Shown: positions 47,900 to 55,855 of the stretch, piece after piece | Numbering within the stretch: position 1 is the stretch's first letter | Layout of the letters: the number at the start of each line of letters is the position of its first letter | DNA from: Streptomyces sp. CNH099 | GTDB taxonomy: Bacteria; Actinomycetota; Actinomycetes; Streptomycetales; Streptomycetaceae | Assembly: GCA_000514715.1 (NCBI GenBank) | Contig: KI911459.1 | Span: forward strand, 419,391 to 483,390 | Length of the DNA stretch: 64,000 nt | Direction: 5' to 3' | The notes under the pieces: model-generated | Told to the model about the DNA's origin: nothing | The model's input: only the letters and a program-made list of their open reading frames with translations | Database searches by the model: none | Made by a program: the position numbers and the translations under genes

Positions 47900-48231
47900 T
47901 TCGCCGCACCTCCCGGGGTGCCGGCCCCGTCGCGCGCGCCGCCCGGCGCCGGGCGGGCGCGGAACATGTGCAGCATCCGGTCGGTGACGACGTACCCGCC
48001 GACGACGTTCATCGCGCCGAACGCGACGGCCACGAAGGCCAGCACGTACTCCAGCGGCTCGTCGGCCAGCGAGGTCACCAGCATCGCGCCGATCAGCACG
48101 ATCCCGTGGATGGAGTTGGCGCCGGACATCAGCGGCGTGTGCAGCGTCGCCGGCACCTTGCTGATCACTTCGAAGCCGACCAGCACGCTCAGCACGAAGA
48201 TCGTGACGGCGGTGAGCAGGTCGAGGTTCAC
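47896..48231 (-). CDS. pntAB: NAD(P) transhydrogenase subunit alpha part 2 (membrane)
   Basis: A 111-residue membrane subunit with three to four helices. LLTAVTIFVLSVLVGFEVIS, KVPATLHTPLMSGANSIHGI and FGAMNVVGGYVVTDRMLHMF are characteristic. The GTG start at 48231 has GGAGGGAA upstream and overlaps the pntAA stop. The split-alpha arrangement (three genes) is normal for actinobacteria. Confidence 0.93.
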   Translation of the reverse strand: MNLDLLTAVTIFVLSVLVGFEVISKVPATLHTPLMSGANSIHGIVLIGAMLVTSLADEPLEYVLAFVAVAFGAMNVVGGYVVTDRMLHMFRARPAPGGARDGAGTPGGAAK

Positions 48232-49385
48232 CGGTTCCCTCCGTTCTGCGGGGCGACCGCGGGGCTGACGACCTCGCCGCCGTGCGCGACGACCACGCCG
48301 GCCTGGATCTCGTCGTCCAGGTCGACACGCACCGCCCCGTCGGCCACCAGGTGTGCCAGCAGGGCGCTGAGGTTGCGGGCGTACGCGCTGGAGGCGGCCG
48401 TCGCCATCACCGACGGCAGGTTGCCCGCGCCGATCAGCGTCACGCCGCCGGCCAGCACCGCGGTCTTGTCGGGCTCGGACAGCTCCACGTTGCCGCCCAG
48501 CTCGCTGGCCGCCATGTCCACCACCACCGAGCCGGGGCGCATCCGCTCCAGCGCCTCGGCGGTGACCATCAGCGGCGGCTTGCGGCCCGGCACCCGGGCG
48601 GTGGTGATCACCACGTCGAAGCGGGGCACCGCCGCCGTGAGCGCGGCGAGCTGCGCCCGCTGCTCCTCCTCGGTGAGCACGCGCGCGTAGCCGCCCTCGC
48701 CGGCGGCCGAGGCCACGCCCGGGAGTTCCAGGAACTTCGCGCCCAGCGACTCGATCTCGCTCTGGGCCGCGGGCCGTACGTCGTACGCCGTGACGACCGC
48801 GCCCAGCCGCCGGGCGGTGGCGATGGCCTGCAGCCCGGCGACGCCCGCGCCGAGCACGAGAACGGCGGCGGGCTTCGAGGTGCCCGCCGCCGTCGTCAGC
48901 ATCGGGAAGTACCGGTCGTAGGCGTCGGCGGCGAGCAGCACCGCCTTGTATCCCGCGACGTTGGCCTGGGAGGTCAGCGCGTCCATCGTCTGGGCCCGGC
49001 TGAGCGTACGGGGCAGTAGGTCGAGGCTGACGACGGTCACCCCCCGGGCGGCCAGCCCGCCGATGAGGGGGGCCTGACGGAGCGGGTCGAGCATGCCGAC
49101 GAGCGTCTGGCCGGAGCGCAGCGCGGCGGCTGTCTCGCGGTCGGGCGGCGCAACGCAGAGCACGACGTCGGCGCGGCTGAGCAGCTCGTCGACGCCGACG
49201 ACCTCGGCCTCGGCGGCCGTGTAGTCGGCGTCGGTGAACCAGGCGCTCGCGCCCGCGCCGGTCTCGACCAGGACGTCGAGACCCGACCGGCGCACGCGGG
49301 TGACGACTTCGGGGGTGAGGGCGACGCGGCGCTCGTCGGGCGCGCGCTCCCGCAGGACCCCCGCGGTGACGGCTTGGGCTCCCAT
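48228..49385 (-). CDS. pntAA: NAD(P) transhydrogenase subunit alpha part 1 (NAD-binding)
   Basis: A 385-residue soluble dI domain, related to alanine dehydrogenase. RERAPDERRVALTPEVV opens it. RTLSRAQTMDALTSQANVAG and VLVLGAGVAGLQAIATARRLGA (NAD-binding loop, cited in part) are diagnostic. It is the first gene of the three-gene operon. GGGAGCGAG lies before the ATG. Confidence 0.94.
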   Translation of the reverse strand: MGAQAVTAGVLRERAPDERRVALTPEVVTRVRRSGLDVLVETGAGASAWFTDADYTAAEAEVVGVDELLSRADVVLCVAPPDRETAAALRSGQTLVGMLDPLRQAPLIGGLAARGVTVVSLDLLPRTLSRAQTMDALTSQANVAGYKAVLLAADAYDRYFPMLTTAAGTSKPAAVLVLGAGVAGLQAIATARRLGAVVTAYDVRPAAQSEIESLGAKFLELPGVASAAGEGGYARVLTEEEQRAQLAALTAAVPRFDVVITTARVPGRKPPLMVTAEALERMRPGSVVVDMAASELGGNVELSEPDKTAVLAGGVTLIGAGNLPSVMATAASSAYARNLSALLAHLVADGAVRVDLDDEIQAGVVVAHGGEVVSPAVAPQNGGNR

Positions 49386-49470
49386 GCTTCTCGCTCCCTC
49401 TTGGGCGAATGCGGGCGACCATCAGGGTGCTGCCCGCGCTGCGCGGTGCGGACACCTCGGGCAGCGGGCG

Positions 49471-49508
49471 GTGCGGTGCGGTGTGACGCGGTGTGACGCG
49501 GTGCGGTG
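49471..49508. repeat. Short tandem GTGCG/GTGACGCG repeats
   Basis: Overlapping short units (GTGCG, GTGTGACGCG) run for about 38 bases in the divergent region between pntAA and the VOC gene. They look like simple-sequence slippage; no function is evident. Confidence 0.5.
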
Positions 49509-49627
49509 GGACGGTGAACGCTATCGGAAAACGGTTCCGCGGGCAGGACCCCGGTGTGTGTGGTCGCGGGCGCCGCGCGCGGCCGGGGAGGCGTCCGATT
49601 CGTTCAAGACGCGCCGGGTGCCCGTGC

Positions 49628-49633
49628 CTAGGG
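49628..49633 (+). promoter_or_regulatory. Candidate -10 box for leaderless VOC mRNA
   Basis: TAGGGT lies eight bases before the ATG at 49642 and there is no ribosome site, fitting leaderless transcription. Confidence 0.4.
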
Positions 49634-49641
49634 TCGGGGAC

Positions 49642-50034
49642 ATGACCGCACGATTCGACGCCATCGGAATGGTGGCCGCCGACATGGCCGCCACCCTCGC
49701 CTTCTACCGCCTGCTGGGCCTCGACATCCCGGCCGACGCCGACACGGCGCCGCACGTCGAGGCGTCCCTGCCCGGCGGGCTGCGGCTGCTGTGGGACTCG
49801 GAGGAGACCGTCAGGTCCTTCGCGCCCGACTTCGCCCCGCCGGACGGACACGGGCGGATCGGGCTCGCCTTCCGCTGCGACGGCCCGGCCGACGTGGACG
49901 CCACGTACGCGATGCTCACCGACGCGGGGTACAAGGGCGCCCTGGCGCCCTGGGACGCGGCGTGGGGCCAGCGCTACGCGCAGGTGCAGGACCCGGACGG
50001 CAACGGCGTGGACCTCTTCGCGCCGCTCGGCTGA
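49642..50034 (+). CDS. VOC-family (glyoxalase/bleomycin-resistance fold) protein
   Basis: A 130-residue two-module protein. DAIGMVAADMAATLAFYRLLGL is the first beta-alpha-beta-beta-beta unit; AFRCDGPADVDATYAMLTDAG and QVQDPDGNGVDLFAPL form the second. The initial metal-ligand position is Gly rather than His (DAIGMVA), so it may be a non-enzymatic or altered family member. Specificity unknown. Confidence 0.85.
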   Translation: MTARFDAIGMVAADMAATLAFYRLLGLDIPADADTAPHVEASLPGGLRLLWDSEETVRSFAPDFAPPDGHGRIGLAFRCDGPADVDATYAMLTDAGYKGALAPWDAAWGQRYAQVQDPDGNGVDLFAPLG

Positions 50035-50068
50035 GCCCGGGCGCGGCGCAGGGTCCGGCCGGGAGGAT

Positions 50069-50749
50069 CTAGAGGAGCGCCGTCAGCGGCACCCCGGCCA
50101 GGGCCCGCATCTCGCGCGCCAGGTGCGCCTGGTCCGCGTACCCCGCCAGCGCCGCCGCGGCGGCCGGCGGCGTGCCGGCCCGGGCCAGCGCCAGCGCGCG
50201 GTTCATCCGCAGCACGCGGGCCAGCGTCTTCGGCCCGTACCCGAACACCGCCAGGCTGCGCCGGTGCAGCTGCCGCTCGCCGAGCCCCACGGCCGCGGCG
50301 ACCTCCGCCACCGGCCGGCCCGCCGCCAGCGCCGCGACCACCGCCGGCACGTACGGCGCCGGCGGCTCCGCGCGCGCGAGGCGCGCCCGCGCCAGCGCCT
50401 CCAGCGCCGCCCCCGGGTCGGCCGCCGCCGCCACCTGCTCCGCGGCCAGCCGCGCCCGCCGCTCGCCCCACAGGTCGGCGAGCGGCACCCGCAGGTTCCG
50501 CAGCTCGTGCGCGGGCGCGCCCAGCACCGCCGGGCCCTGCCCGGGGGCGAAGCGCAGTCCGGTGTACGCGTCGCCGGCGGTGCCGGTGCCGACGTGCGCG
50601 CGGGTGTCGGGGCCGGCCACGAGCAGCCCGTCCGGCGCGAGGATGAGGTCGGTGCCGCCGTCCGGCAGCACCCGGTACGGCCCCGGCACGACGTCCCGGC
50701 GGCGCCAGACGACCGCCCCGTCGAGCCGCGCGGGCCTCTCCTCGTACAT
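50069..50749 (-). CDS. AraC-family regulator (short)
   Basis: A 226-residue regulator. The N-terminal domain matches DUF6597-like sensors (RRRDVVPGPYRVLPDGGTDLILAPDG). The C-terminal AraC HTH reads VAEVAAAVGLGERQLHRRSLAVFGYGPKTLARVLRMNRAL and AALAGYADQAHLAREMR, cited in part. The ATG at 50749 is immediately preceded by an in-frame GTG. It is divergent from the DNA glycosylase gene across 27 bp, where the two GGAG ribosome sites form an inverted pair. Confidence 0.85.
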   Translation of the reverse strand: MYEERPARLDGAVVWRRRDVVPGPYRVLPDGGTDLILAPDGLLVAGPDTRAHVGTGTAGDAYTGLRFAPGQGPAVLGAPAHELRNLRVPLADLWGERRARLAAEQVAAAADPGAALEALARARLARAEPPAPYVPAVVAALAAGRPVAEVAAAVGLGERQLHRRSLAVFGYGPKTLARVLRMNRALALARAGTPPAAAAALAGYADQAHLAREMRALAGVPLTALL

Positions 50750-50751
50750 CA

Positions 50752-50774
50752 CTCCAGCATGCCGCAGACTGGAG
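50752..50774. promoter_or_regulatory. Inverted repeat in the 27-bp divergent gap
   Basis: CTCCAG (50752-50757) and CTGGAG (50769-50774) are exact inverted copies separated by 11 bases. Each arm is also the ribosome site of one of the two divergent genes, so the symmetry may simply reflect two similar ribosome sites. An AraC binding role is possible but not shown. Confidence 0.3.
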
Positions 50775-50776
50775 GC

Positions 50777-51646
50777 ATGCCCGAGCTTCCCGAGGTCGAG
50801 GCGCTCAGCGGGTTCCTCGCCGAGCACCTCGCCGGCCGCCACATCGCGCGGGTGCAGCCGGTCGCCGTCAGCGTGCTCAAGACGTACGACCCGCCGCTCA
50901 CCGCGCTGGAGGGTGCCGAGGTCACCGCCGTCGGGCGGCACGGCAAGTTCCTCGACATCACCGTCGCCGACGAGCTGCACCTGGTGATCCACCTGGCCCG
51001 GGCCGGCTGGCTGCAGTGGAAGGACACGCTGCCCGCCGCGCCGCCGCGGCCCGGCAAGGGGCCGCTCGCGCTGCGGGTGCGGCTCGCCGAGCCCGAGGGC
51101 GCGGGCTTCGACCTCACCGAGGCGGGCACGCAGAAGCGCCTCGCGGTCTACTGCGTACGGGATCCGCGGGACGTGCCGGGGGTCGCCCGGCTGGGTCCCG
51201 ACCCGCTGGCCGCGGCGTTCACCCCGGAGGCGTTCGCCGCGCTGCTGGCGGACGAGCGGCGGCAGATCAAGGGCGTGCTGCGCGACCAGTCGACGATCGC
51301 GGGCATCGGCAACGCGTACTCGGACGAGATCCTGCACGTCGCGAAGCTCTCCCCGTACAAGCTCGCGGCGAACCTCACCGACGAGGAGACCGCCGTGCTC
51401 TACGCCGCCATCGGCGACACGCTGCGCGGGGCCGTCGAGCGCTCCCGCGGCGTGGCCGCGGGGCGGCTGAAGGCGGAGAAGAAGAGCGGCCTGCGGGTGC
51501 ACGGGCGGGCGGGGGAGAAGTGCCCCGTCTGCGGCGACACGATCCGCGAGGTGTCGTTCAGCGATTCGGCCCTGCAGTACTGCCCCACCTGCCAGACCGG
51601 CGGGAAGCCGCTGGCCGACCGGAGGATGTCCCGGCTGCTGAAGTGA
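50777..51646 (+). CDS. Fpg/Nei-family DNA glycosylase
   Basis: A 289-residue repair enzyme. After Met removal the N-terminal Pro-Glu-Leu-Pro-Glu (PELPEVEAL) is the catalytic Schiff-base end. HLARAGWLQW lies in the beta-sandwich, and KGVLRDQSTIAGIGNAYSDEIL is the helix-two-turn-helix. CPVCGDTIREVSFSDSALQYCPTCQ is the C-terminal zinc finger. It excises oxidised bases with lyase activity. The exact class (Fpg or Nei) is uncertain. GGAGG is directly upstream. Confidence 0.93.
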   Translation: MPELPEVEALSGFLAEHLAGRHIARVQPVAVSVLKTYDPPLTALEGAEVTAVGRHGKFLDITVADELHLVIHLARAGWLQWKDTLPAAPPRPGKGPLALRVRLAEPEGAGFDLTEAGTQKRLAVYCVRDPRDVPGVARLGPDPLAAAFTPEAFAALLADERRQIKGVLRDQSTIAGIGNAYSDEILHVAKLSPYKLAANLTDEETAVLYAAIGDTLRGAVERSRGVAAGRLKAEKKSGLRVHGRAGEKCPVCGDTIREVSFSDSALQYCPTCQTGGKPLADRRMSRLLK

Positions 51647-51669
51647 CCGCGGGCGCGGCCCCGCCGGGG

Positions 51670-51891
51670 TCAGGCCCCGTCCGGTTCCTCCAGCCGGAAG
51701 CCCACCTTCAGGCCGACCTGCCAGTGCGCGACGGCGCCGTCCTCCAGCTGCCCGCGCACCTGCGTGACCTCGAACCAGTCCAGGTTGCGCAGCGTCTTCG
51801 AGGCCCGGGCGACGCCGTTGCGGACGGCGTCGTCGAAGCCGTCGGGGGAGGAGCCGACGATCTCGGTGATGCGGTACGTGTGGTTGGTCAT
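51670..51891 (-). CDS. Dodecin (flavin-storage protein)
   Basis: A 73-residue protein with the dodecin pattern: TYRITEIVGSSPDGFDDAVRNG, ASKTLRNLDWFEVTQVRG and HWQVGLKVGFRLE. Trp39 in LDWFEV is the flavin-stacking residue of the family. Dodecamers bind FMN or CoA. It stands alone, between the glycosylase and a stress-protein gene. Confidence 0.93.
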   Translation of the reverse strand: MTNHTYRITEIVGSSPDGFDDAVRNGVARASKTLRNLDWFEVTQVRGQLEDGAVAHWQVGLKVGFRLEEPDGA

Positions 51892-51948
51892 GCCCCCACC
51901 GTGCCGCAGACCCGGCGGCGGCGCGAGAGGGGCCCCGCCGCCCGCGGG

Positions 51949-52506
51949 TCACGGCACCACCGTCACCGGCCAGCGACCCGCCTTCACCAGCCGGACGGCC
52001 ACCGAGCCGACGAACCGGTGGCCCGCCTGCTCCGACGCGCCCACGATCACCGCGTCCGCCGTCAGCTCCTCCGCCGCCTGCACCAGCCCCGCGTACGCGT
52101 CGCCGTGCAGGGTGTGGAACTCCCAGCGGACGTCGAACATCCCGCGCAGCTGCTCCGCGGCCCGCCGGATCTCCGCCACCAGCTCCTGCGCCACCTCCTC
52201 CGTGGTGTCCCCGACCGGTGCGCCGAGCGCCGCCGCGGCGGCCAGCGTCGGCTGCACGTACACCAGCGCGAGCAGCGAGCCCTGCCGCCGGGCCAGGCCG
52301 GCGGCGTAGGCGGCGGCCCGCCAGGAGGTGTCCGAGCCGTCGACGCCCGCGAGGATCACCTTCGGGCCGTCCGTGCCGCGCTCGAAACCGGACGAACCGC
52401 TCCCGGACCGCGCCTCGGGCCGGTCCCCCGAGGGGTCCTCCGGCCGGTCCCCGGCCGTGTCCTCGGGCCTGTCTTCGAGGTTCCCCTCGGGGCTGACGTC
52501 GCTCAC
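51949..52506 (-). CDS. Universal stress protein (single domain)
   Basis: A 185-residue protein if started at GTG 52506, with an acidic repetitive N-terminal tail (EDRPEDTAGDRPEDPSGDRPE) before VILAGVDGSDTSWRAAAYAA. The Usp nucleotide motif near the end is AVIVGASEQAGHRFVGSVAVRL. A TAGCGT box 13 bases before that GTG suggests a leaderless start. An alternative ATG at 52560 would add 18 residues of unlikely sequence. Confidence 0.85.
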   Translation of the reverse strand: MSDVSPEGNLEDRPEDTAGDRPEDPSGDRPEARSGSGSSGFERGTDGPKVILAGVDGSDTSWRAAAYAAGLARRQGSLLALVYVQPTLAAAAALGAPVGDTTEEVAQELVAEIRRAAEQLRGMFDVRWEFHTLHGDAYAGLVQAAEELTADAVIVGASEQAGHRFVGSVAVRLVKAGRWPVTVVP

Positions 52507-52513
52507 CTCCCGG

Positions 52514-52519
52514 ACGCTA
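52514..52519 (-). promoter_or_regulatory. Candidate -10 box of the stress-protein gene
   Basis: The minus strand reads TAGCGT eight bases upstream of the GTG at 52506. The same hexamer at the same kind of distance precedes the pirin gene. Confidence 0.4.
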
Positions 52520-52589
52520 CCCGACGTGCCGCACGGCGGGCACCGCCCGGTGCGGTGCATGCGGCCCGGCCATGCGATTGACTGCGGGT

Positions 52590-54143
52590 ATGACGGAACC
52601 CAACCCGCCCGCCGCGGCGCCCGCGGGCCTCAGGCTGGCGGAGCCGGCGGGCCGCTGGCTGCTGACCGCGGTGGTGATCGGCTCCGGCATCACCTTCCTC
52701 GACGCCACCGTCGTCAACGTCGCGCTGCCCGCCATCGGCGACGACCTGGACGCCTCCCTCGGCGGCCTGCAGTGGACCGTCAACGGCTACACCCTCACCC
52801 TCGCCGCGTTCATCCTCCTCGGCGGCGCCCTCGGCGACCGCTACGGCCGCCGCCGGCTGTTCGTCGTCGGCACCCTGTGGTTCGCGCTGGCGTCCCTGCT
52901 GTGCGCGCTGGCGCCGAACGTCGGCGTCCTCATCGCCGCCCGCACCCTGCAGGGCATCGGCGGTGCGCTGCTGACCCCCGGCTCGCTCGCCCTCATCCAG
53001 TCCTCCTTCGCGCCCGCGGACCGGGCCCGCGCGATCGGCGTCTGGTCGGGCCTCGCCGGCATCGCCGGCGCGCTCGGCCCGCTGCTCGGCGGCTGGCTGG
53101 TGGAGGCGGCGAACTGGCGGTGGGTGTTCGCCATCAACGTGCCGCTGGCCGCCGTCGTCGTGGCCGTCGCCGCCCGGCACGTGCCGGAGAGCCGCGACGA
53201 GTCGGCCACCGGCCGCTTCGACTGGACCGGCGCCGCGCTCGGCGCGCTGGGCCTGGCGGGCGTGACGTACGCCCTGATCGCCGCGCCGGAGGAGGGCGTG
53301 CCGGCGGTGATGCTGGCGGCGAGCAGCGCGGCGGGGGTCGCCGGGCTGGCGGCGTTCGTGCTCGTGCAGCGGCGCAGCAGCCATCCGATGCTGGCCCCGG
53401 GGCTCTTCGGCTCCCGGCAGTTCACCGCGGCGAACCTGGTGACCTTCGTCGTCTACGCGGCCCTCGGCGGGGTGACCTTCTTCCTCGTGCTGGACCTGCA
53501 GATCGCCGCGGGCTACTCGCCGCTGGCCGCGGGCTCCGCGCTGCTGCCGGTGACGCTCATCATGCTGGCGCTCTCGGAGCGGTCGGGGAAGCTGTCGGAG
53601 CGCATCGGGCCGCGTATCCCGATGACGGTCGGCCCGGCGGTCTGCGCCGCCGGGCTGCTGCTGATGCTGCGCGTCGGCGGGCCGGGCGACGACGTGTCGT
53701 ACGTGCGGGACGTGCTGCCCGGCGTGCTGCTCTTCGGCCTGGGGCTGGCGACGACCGTCGCCCCGCTCACCGCCACCGTCCTCGGGGCCGTCGCGGACCG
53801 GCACTCCGGCATCGCCTCCGGCGTCAACAACGCGGTGGCCCGCGCCGCCGGCCTGCTGGCCGTCGCCGCGCTGCCGCTGGCCGCCGGGCTCTCCGGCGAC
53901 GACTACCGCGACCCCGGGGCGTTCGGCGACGGCTTCCGCACCGCCCTGCTCATCTGCGCCGCGCTGCTCGCCGCGGGGGCGGCGCTGTCCTGGCTGACCA
54001 TCCGCTCGGGGACCAGGCCCGCGGCGGGACCGCCGGAGCCGCCGTGCCACGTGCACTGCGCGGTGACGGGCCCGCCGCTGCAGTCGCTGGTCGAGGACGG
54101 GGGCTTCCCGTCCACTCCCGAGGAGCCGGACGAGAAGCCCTAG
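52590..54143 (+). CDS. MFS drug transporter, 14-helix DHA2/EmrB type
   Basis: A 517-residue exporter. ITFLDATVVNVALPAIGDDL, LQWTVNGYTLTLAAFILLGG, ALGDRYGRRRLFVVG and GPLLGGWLVEAANWRWVFAINVP are motifs of the EmrB/QacA drug-proton antiporters. A conserved hydrophilic tail follows the last helix (PPCHVHCAVTGPPLQSLVED, then Pro/Glu-rich). It ends with a 4-bp overlap with the convergent DHFR-like gene. The start was put at ATG 52590; an ATG six codons earlier is possible. Confidence 0.93.
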   Translation: MTEPNPPAAAPAGLRLAEPAGRWLLTAVVIGSGITFLDATVVNVALPAIGDDLDASLGGLQWTVNGYTLTLAAFILLGGALGDRYGRRRLFVVGTLWFALASLLCALAPNVGVLIAARTLQGIGGALLTPGSLALIQSSFAPADRARAIGVWSGLAGIAGALGPLLGGWLVEAANWRWVFAINVPLAAVVVAVAARHVPESRDESATGRFDWTGAALGALGLAGVTYALIAAPEEGVPAVMLAASSAAGVAGLAAFVLVQRRSSHPMLAPGLFGSRQFTAANLVTFVVYAALGGVTFFLVLDLQIAAGYSPLAAGSALLPVTLIMLALSERSGKLSERIGPRIPMTVGPAVCAAGLLLMLRVGGPGDDVSYVRDVLPGVLLFGLGLATTVAPLTATVLGAVADRHSGIASGVNNAVARAAGLLAVAALPLAAGLSGDDYRDPGAFGDGFRTALLICAALLAAGAALSWLTIRSGTRPAAGPPEPPCHVHCAVTGPPLQSLVEDGGFPSTPEEPDEKP

Positions 54144-54691
54144 TCCGCCGGCCCGTAGACGAGGTGCAGCACGCCGGAGCCGAACGCCTTCGAGGACAGC
54201 AGCCGCAGCGGGATCCGGGCGTCGCCCTCGTCGAAGAGCCGCTCGCCCCGGCGCACCGCGACCGGGTGGACCAGCAGGTGCAGCTCGTCCAGCAGCCCGT
54301 GCCGCAGCAGCTCGCGGACCACGGAGATCGAGCCGCCGACGGAGACGTCGCCGCCGGGCTCCTTCTTCAGCGCGGTCACCCCGGAGACCAGGTCGCCCGG
54401 CAGCTTCTCGGAGTTCCGCCAGGACAGGTCGACCTCGCCGCGGGAGACGACGATCTTGCGGGCGTCACCGAGGATCTTGGCGAACCCGGCGTCCTCGTCG
54501 TCGGTGCCCTCCCGCTGCGGCCACGCCTCGGCGAAGCCCTCGTAGGTCTTGCGGCCGTAGAGCATGGTGTCGGACATCAGCCCGCCGACCGCCTCGCCCA
54601 TCTCGTCGTCGAAGTAGGACATGTGCCACTCCTCGGGCGCCTCCACGACGCCGTCGAGGGAGATGAAGAGGCCGGCCACGATCTTTCTCAC
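54140..54691 (-). CDS. Dihydrofolate-reductase/RibD C-terminal family protein
   Basis: A 183-residue protein. MRKIVAGLFISLDGVVEAPE is the standard opening of the YwjB/RibD-C oxidoreductase family. TMLYGRKTYEGFAEAWP and DVSVGGSISVVRELLRHGLL are core motifs. It probably uses NADPH, with unknown substrate. It is convergent with the drug exporter by 4 bp. Confidence 0.92.
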   Translation of the reverse strand: MRKIVAGLFISLDGVVEAPEEWHMSYFDDEMGEAVGGLMSDTMLYGRKTYEGFAEAWPQREGTDDEDAGFAKILGDARKIVVSRGEVDLSWRNSEKLPGDLVSGVTALKKEPGGDVSVGGSISVVRELLRHGLLDELHLLVHPVAVRRGERLFDEGDARIPLRLLSSKAFGSGVLHLVYGPAD

Positions 54692-54756
54692 GATGTGCTC
54701 CAGAAGGCGGGGGCGGTCGGTGTGCAGTCCGTCGGGACGTTAGCGGCCGCCGGGCG

Positions 54757-55461
54757 TCAGGTCTTGTACAGAAGCGACAGCGGGCGCGCGGGCCGCGGGG
54801 CGTCCCGGAGCTGCCCGGCGGTGCGCCCGATGAAGCGGGTGAGCGCGCGGGCCAGATGGGGCTCGTCGTAGTAGCCGAGGCGGTGGACGACGTCCGCGGC
54901 GGCGGTGCCCTCGCGGAGCAGGACCGCGGCGTGCCGCGCGCGCTCGATCTGCCGGGCGGCGCCGTGGGTGAACCCCGTCGCGGACCGGAAGCGCCGCTGC
55001 GCGGTGCGCGGCGAGACGTCCGGGGTGCCGCCGCGCATCACCTCGGCGACCAGCGGGTCGCGGACGAGCACGCCGGCGCGCACCAGCCGGTCCGCGAGCG
55101 CCTCGGCGTCGTCGGGGCCGGGCACCGGCCAGTGCGAGCCGTGCAGCCAGAACCGCCGGCGCGTGGCGTCCGGTATGTCCACCCCGGAGTCGAGCAGCCG
55201 GGGCGCCGGCAGGTGCGGCATCACGGTGCCCAGCGCGAAGGTGATGCCGAAGAACCGGGCCTCCTCGGGCACGGCCGCCGTGCTCACCCGCGACTCGGGG
55301 CCGGCGACCGCGGCGTGGAACCCGTCGCGCGCCTCCCAGAAGACCAGGTCCCAGCCGGTCGTCGCGACGGCGGTCATCCCGTCGACGCCCTCGCTGCGGC
55401 TGCGCCAGACGTACGACACGTACGGCGAGTCCGACGGCCGCCCCTCGATCTCCAGGCCCAT
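54757..55461 (-). CDS. AraC-family regulator
   Basis: A 234-residue regulator starting MGLEIEGRPSDSPYVSYVWR with GGGAGGGG upstream. The N-terminal sensor is of the DUF6597 kind. The HTH lies at about 160-225 (SPRTAQRRFRSATGFTHGAARQIERARHAAVLLREG, cited in part, with ADVVHRLGYYDEPHLARALTRF). It sits upstream of, and in line with, the DHFR-like gene (65-bp gap), its most likely target. Confidence 0.87.
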   Translation of the reverse strand: MGLEIEGRPSDSPYVSYVWRSRSEGVDGMTAVATTGWDLVFWEARDGFHAAVAGPESRVSTAAVPEEARFFGITFALGTVMPHLPAPRLLDSGVDIPDATRRRFWLHGSHWPVPGPDDAEALADRLVRAGVLVRDPLVAEVMRGGTPDVSPRTAQRRFRSATGFTHGAARQIERARHAAVLLREGTAAADVVHRLGYYDEPHLARALTRFIGRTAGQLRDAPRPARPLSLLYKT

Positions 55462-55855
55462 CGCGCCCCTCCCGGCGACCGGGCGCCCGGCCGGCGCCGC
55501 TGACGAGTGCAGTCTGGCACGGGCCGCCGACAACGCCCCGGCTCCCGGGCGGGCGTTGGCCGACGGGGGAAGCCACCGTTTACGCAAGAAGTCGTCCGAG
55601 AATGTAAGTCACTTACGTGAATGGGGGCGGAGATCGTTCGGCTGGTCGGCTGCGGCTGGGTGCGCCGCAGGTCCGTAAGCTGCCGTGTTGAGTAAGCGAG
55701 GCGGTGCCCGGTGGCATGTCATGTGCACGCAAGTCACTCCGCACTCCGGAGGCGCCGCAGAAGAGTCGGCGTCATGCCCGTAGACTTACCATGATCGTTC
55801 TGCAATTCTTCGATATCTCAGCGCAATTAGCTAACTCACAGGTTGGACGACCCGC
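55462..55855. promoter_or_regulatory. Divergent intergenic region before the GH87 gene
   Basis: 394 bp without a gene. A perfect 13-bp palindrome GTAAGTCACTTAC lies at 55604-55616, and its half AAGTCACT recurs near 55732. The last 80 bases (55775-55855) are the most AT-rich in this part of the window, which suits the promoter of the alpha-glucanase gene. The regulator is not identifiable; the divergent AraC gene is one candidate. Confidence 0.5.

Noticed and set aside
49471..49508. Direct repeats upstream of pntAA as a regulatory iteron array
   Set aside because: Units are irregular and only 5-10 bases long; simple-sequence slippage is enough to explain them.
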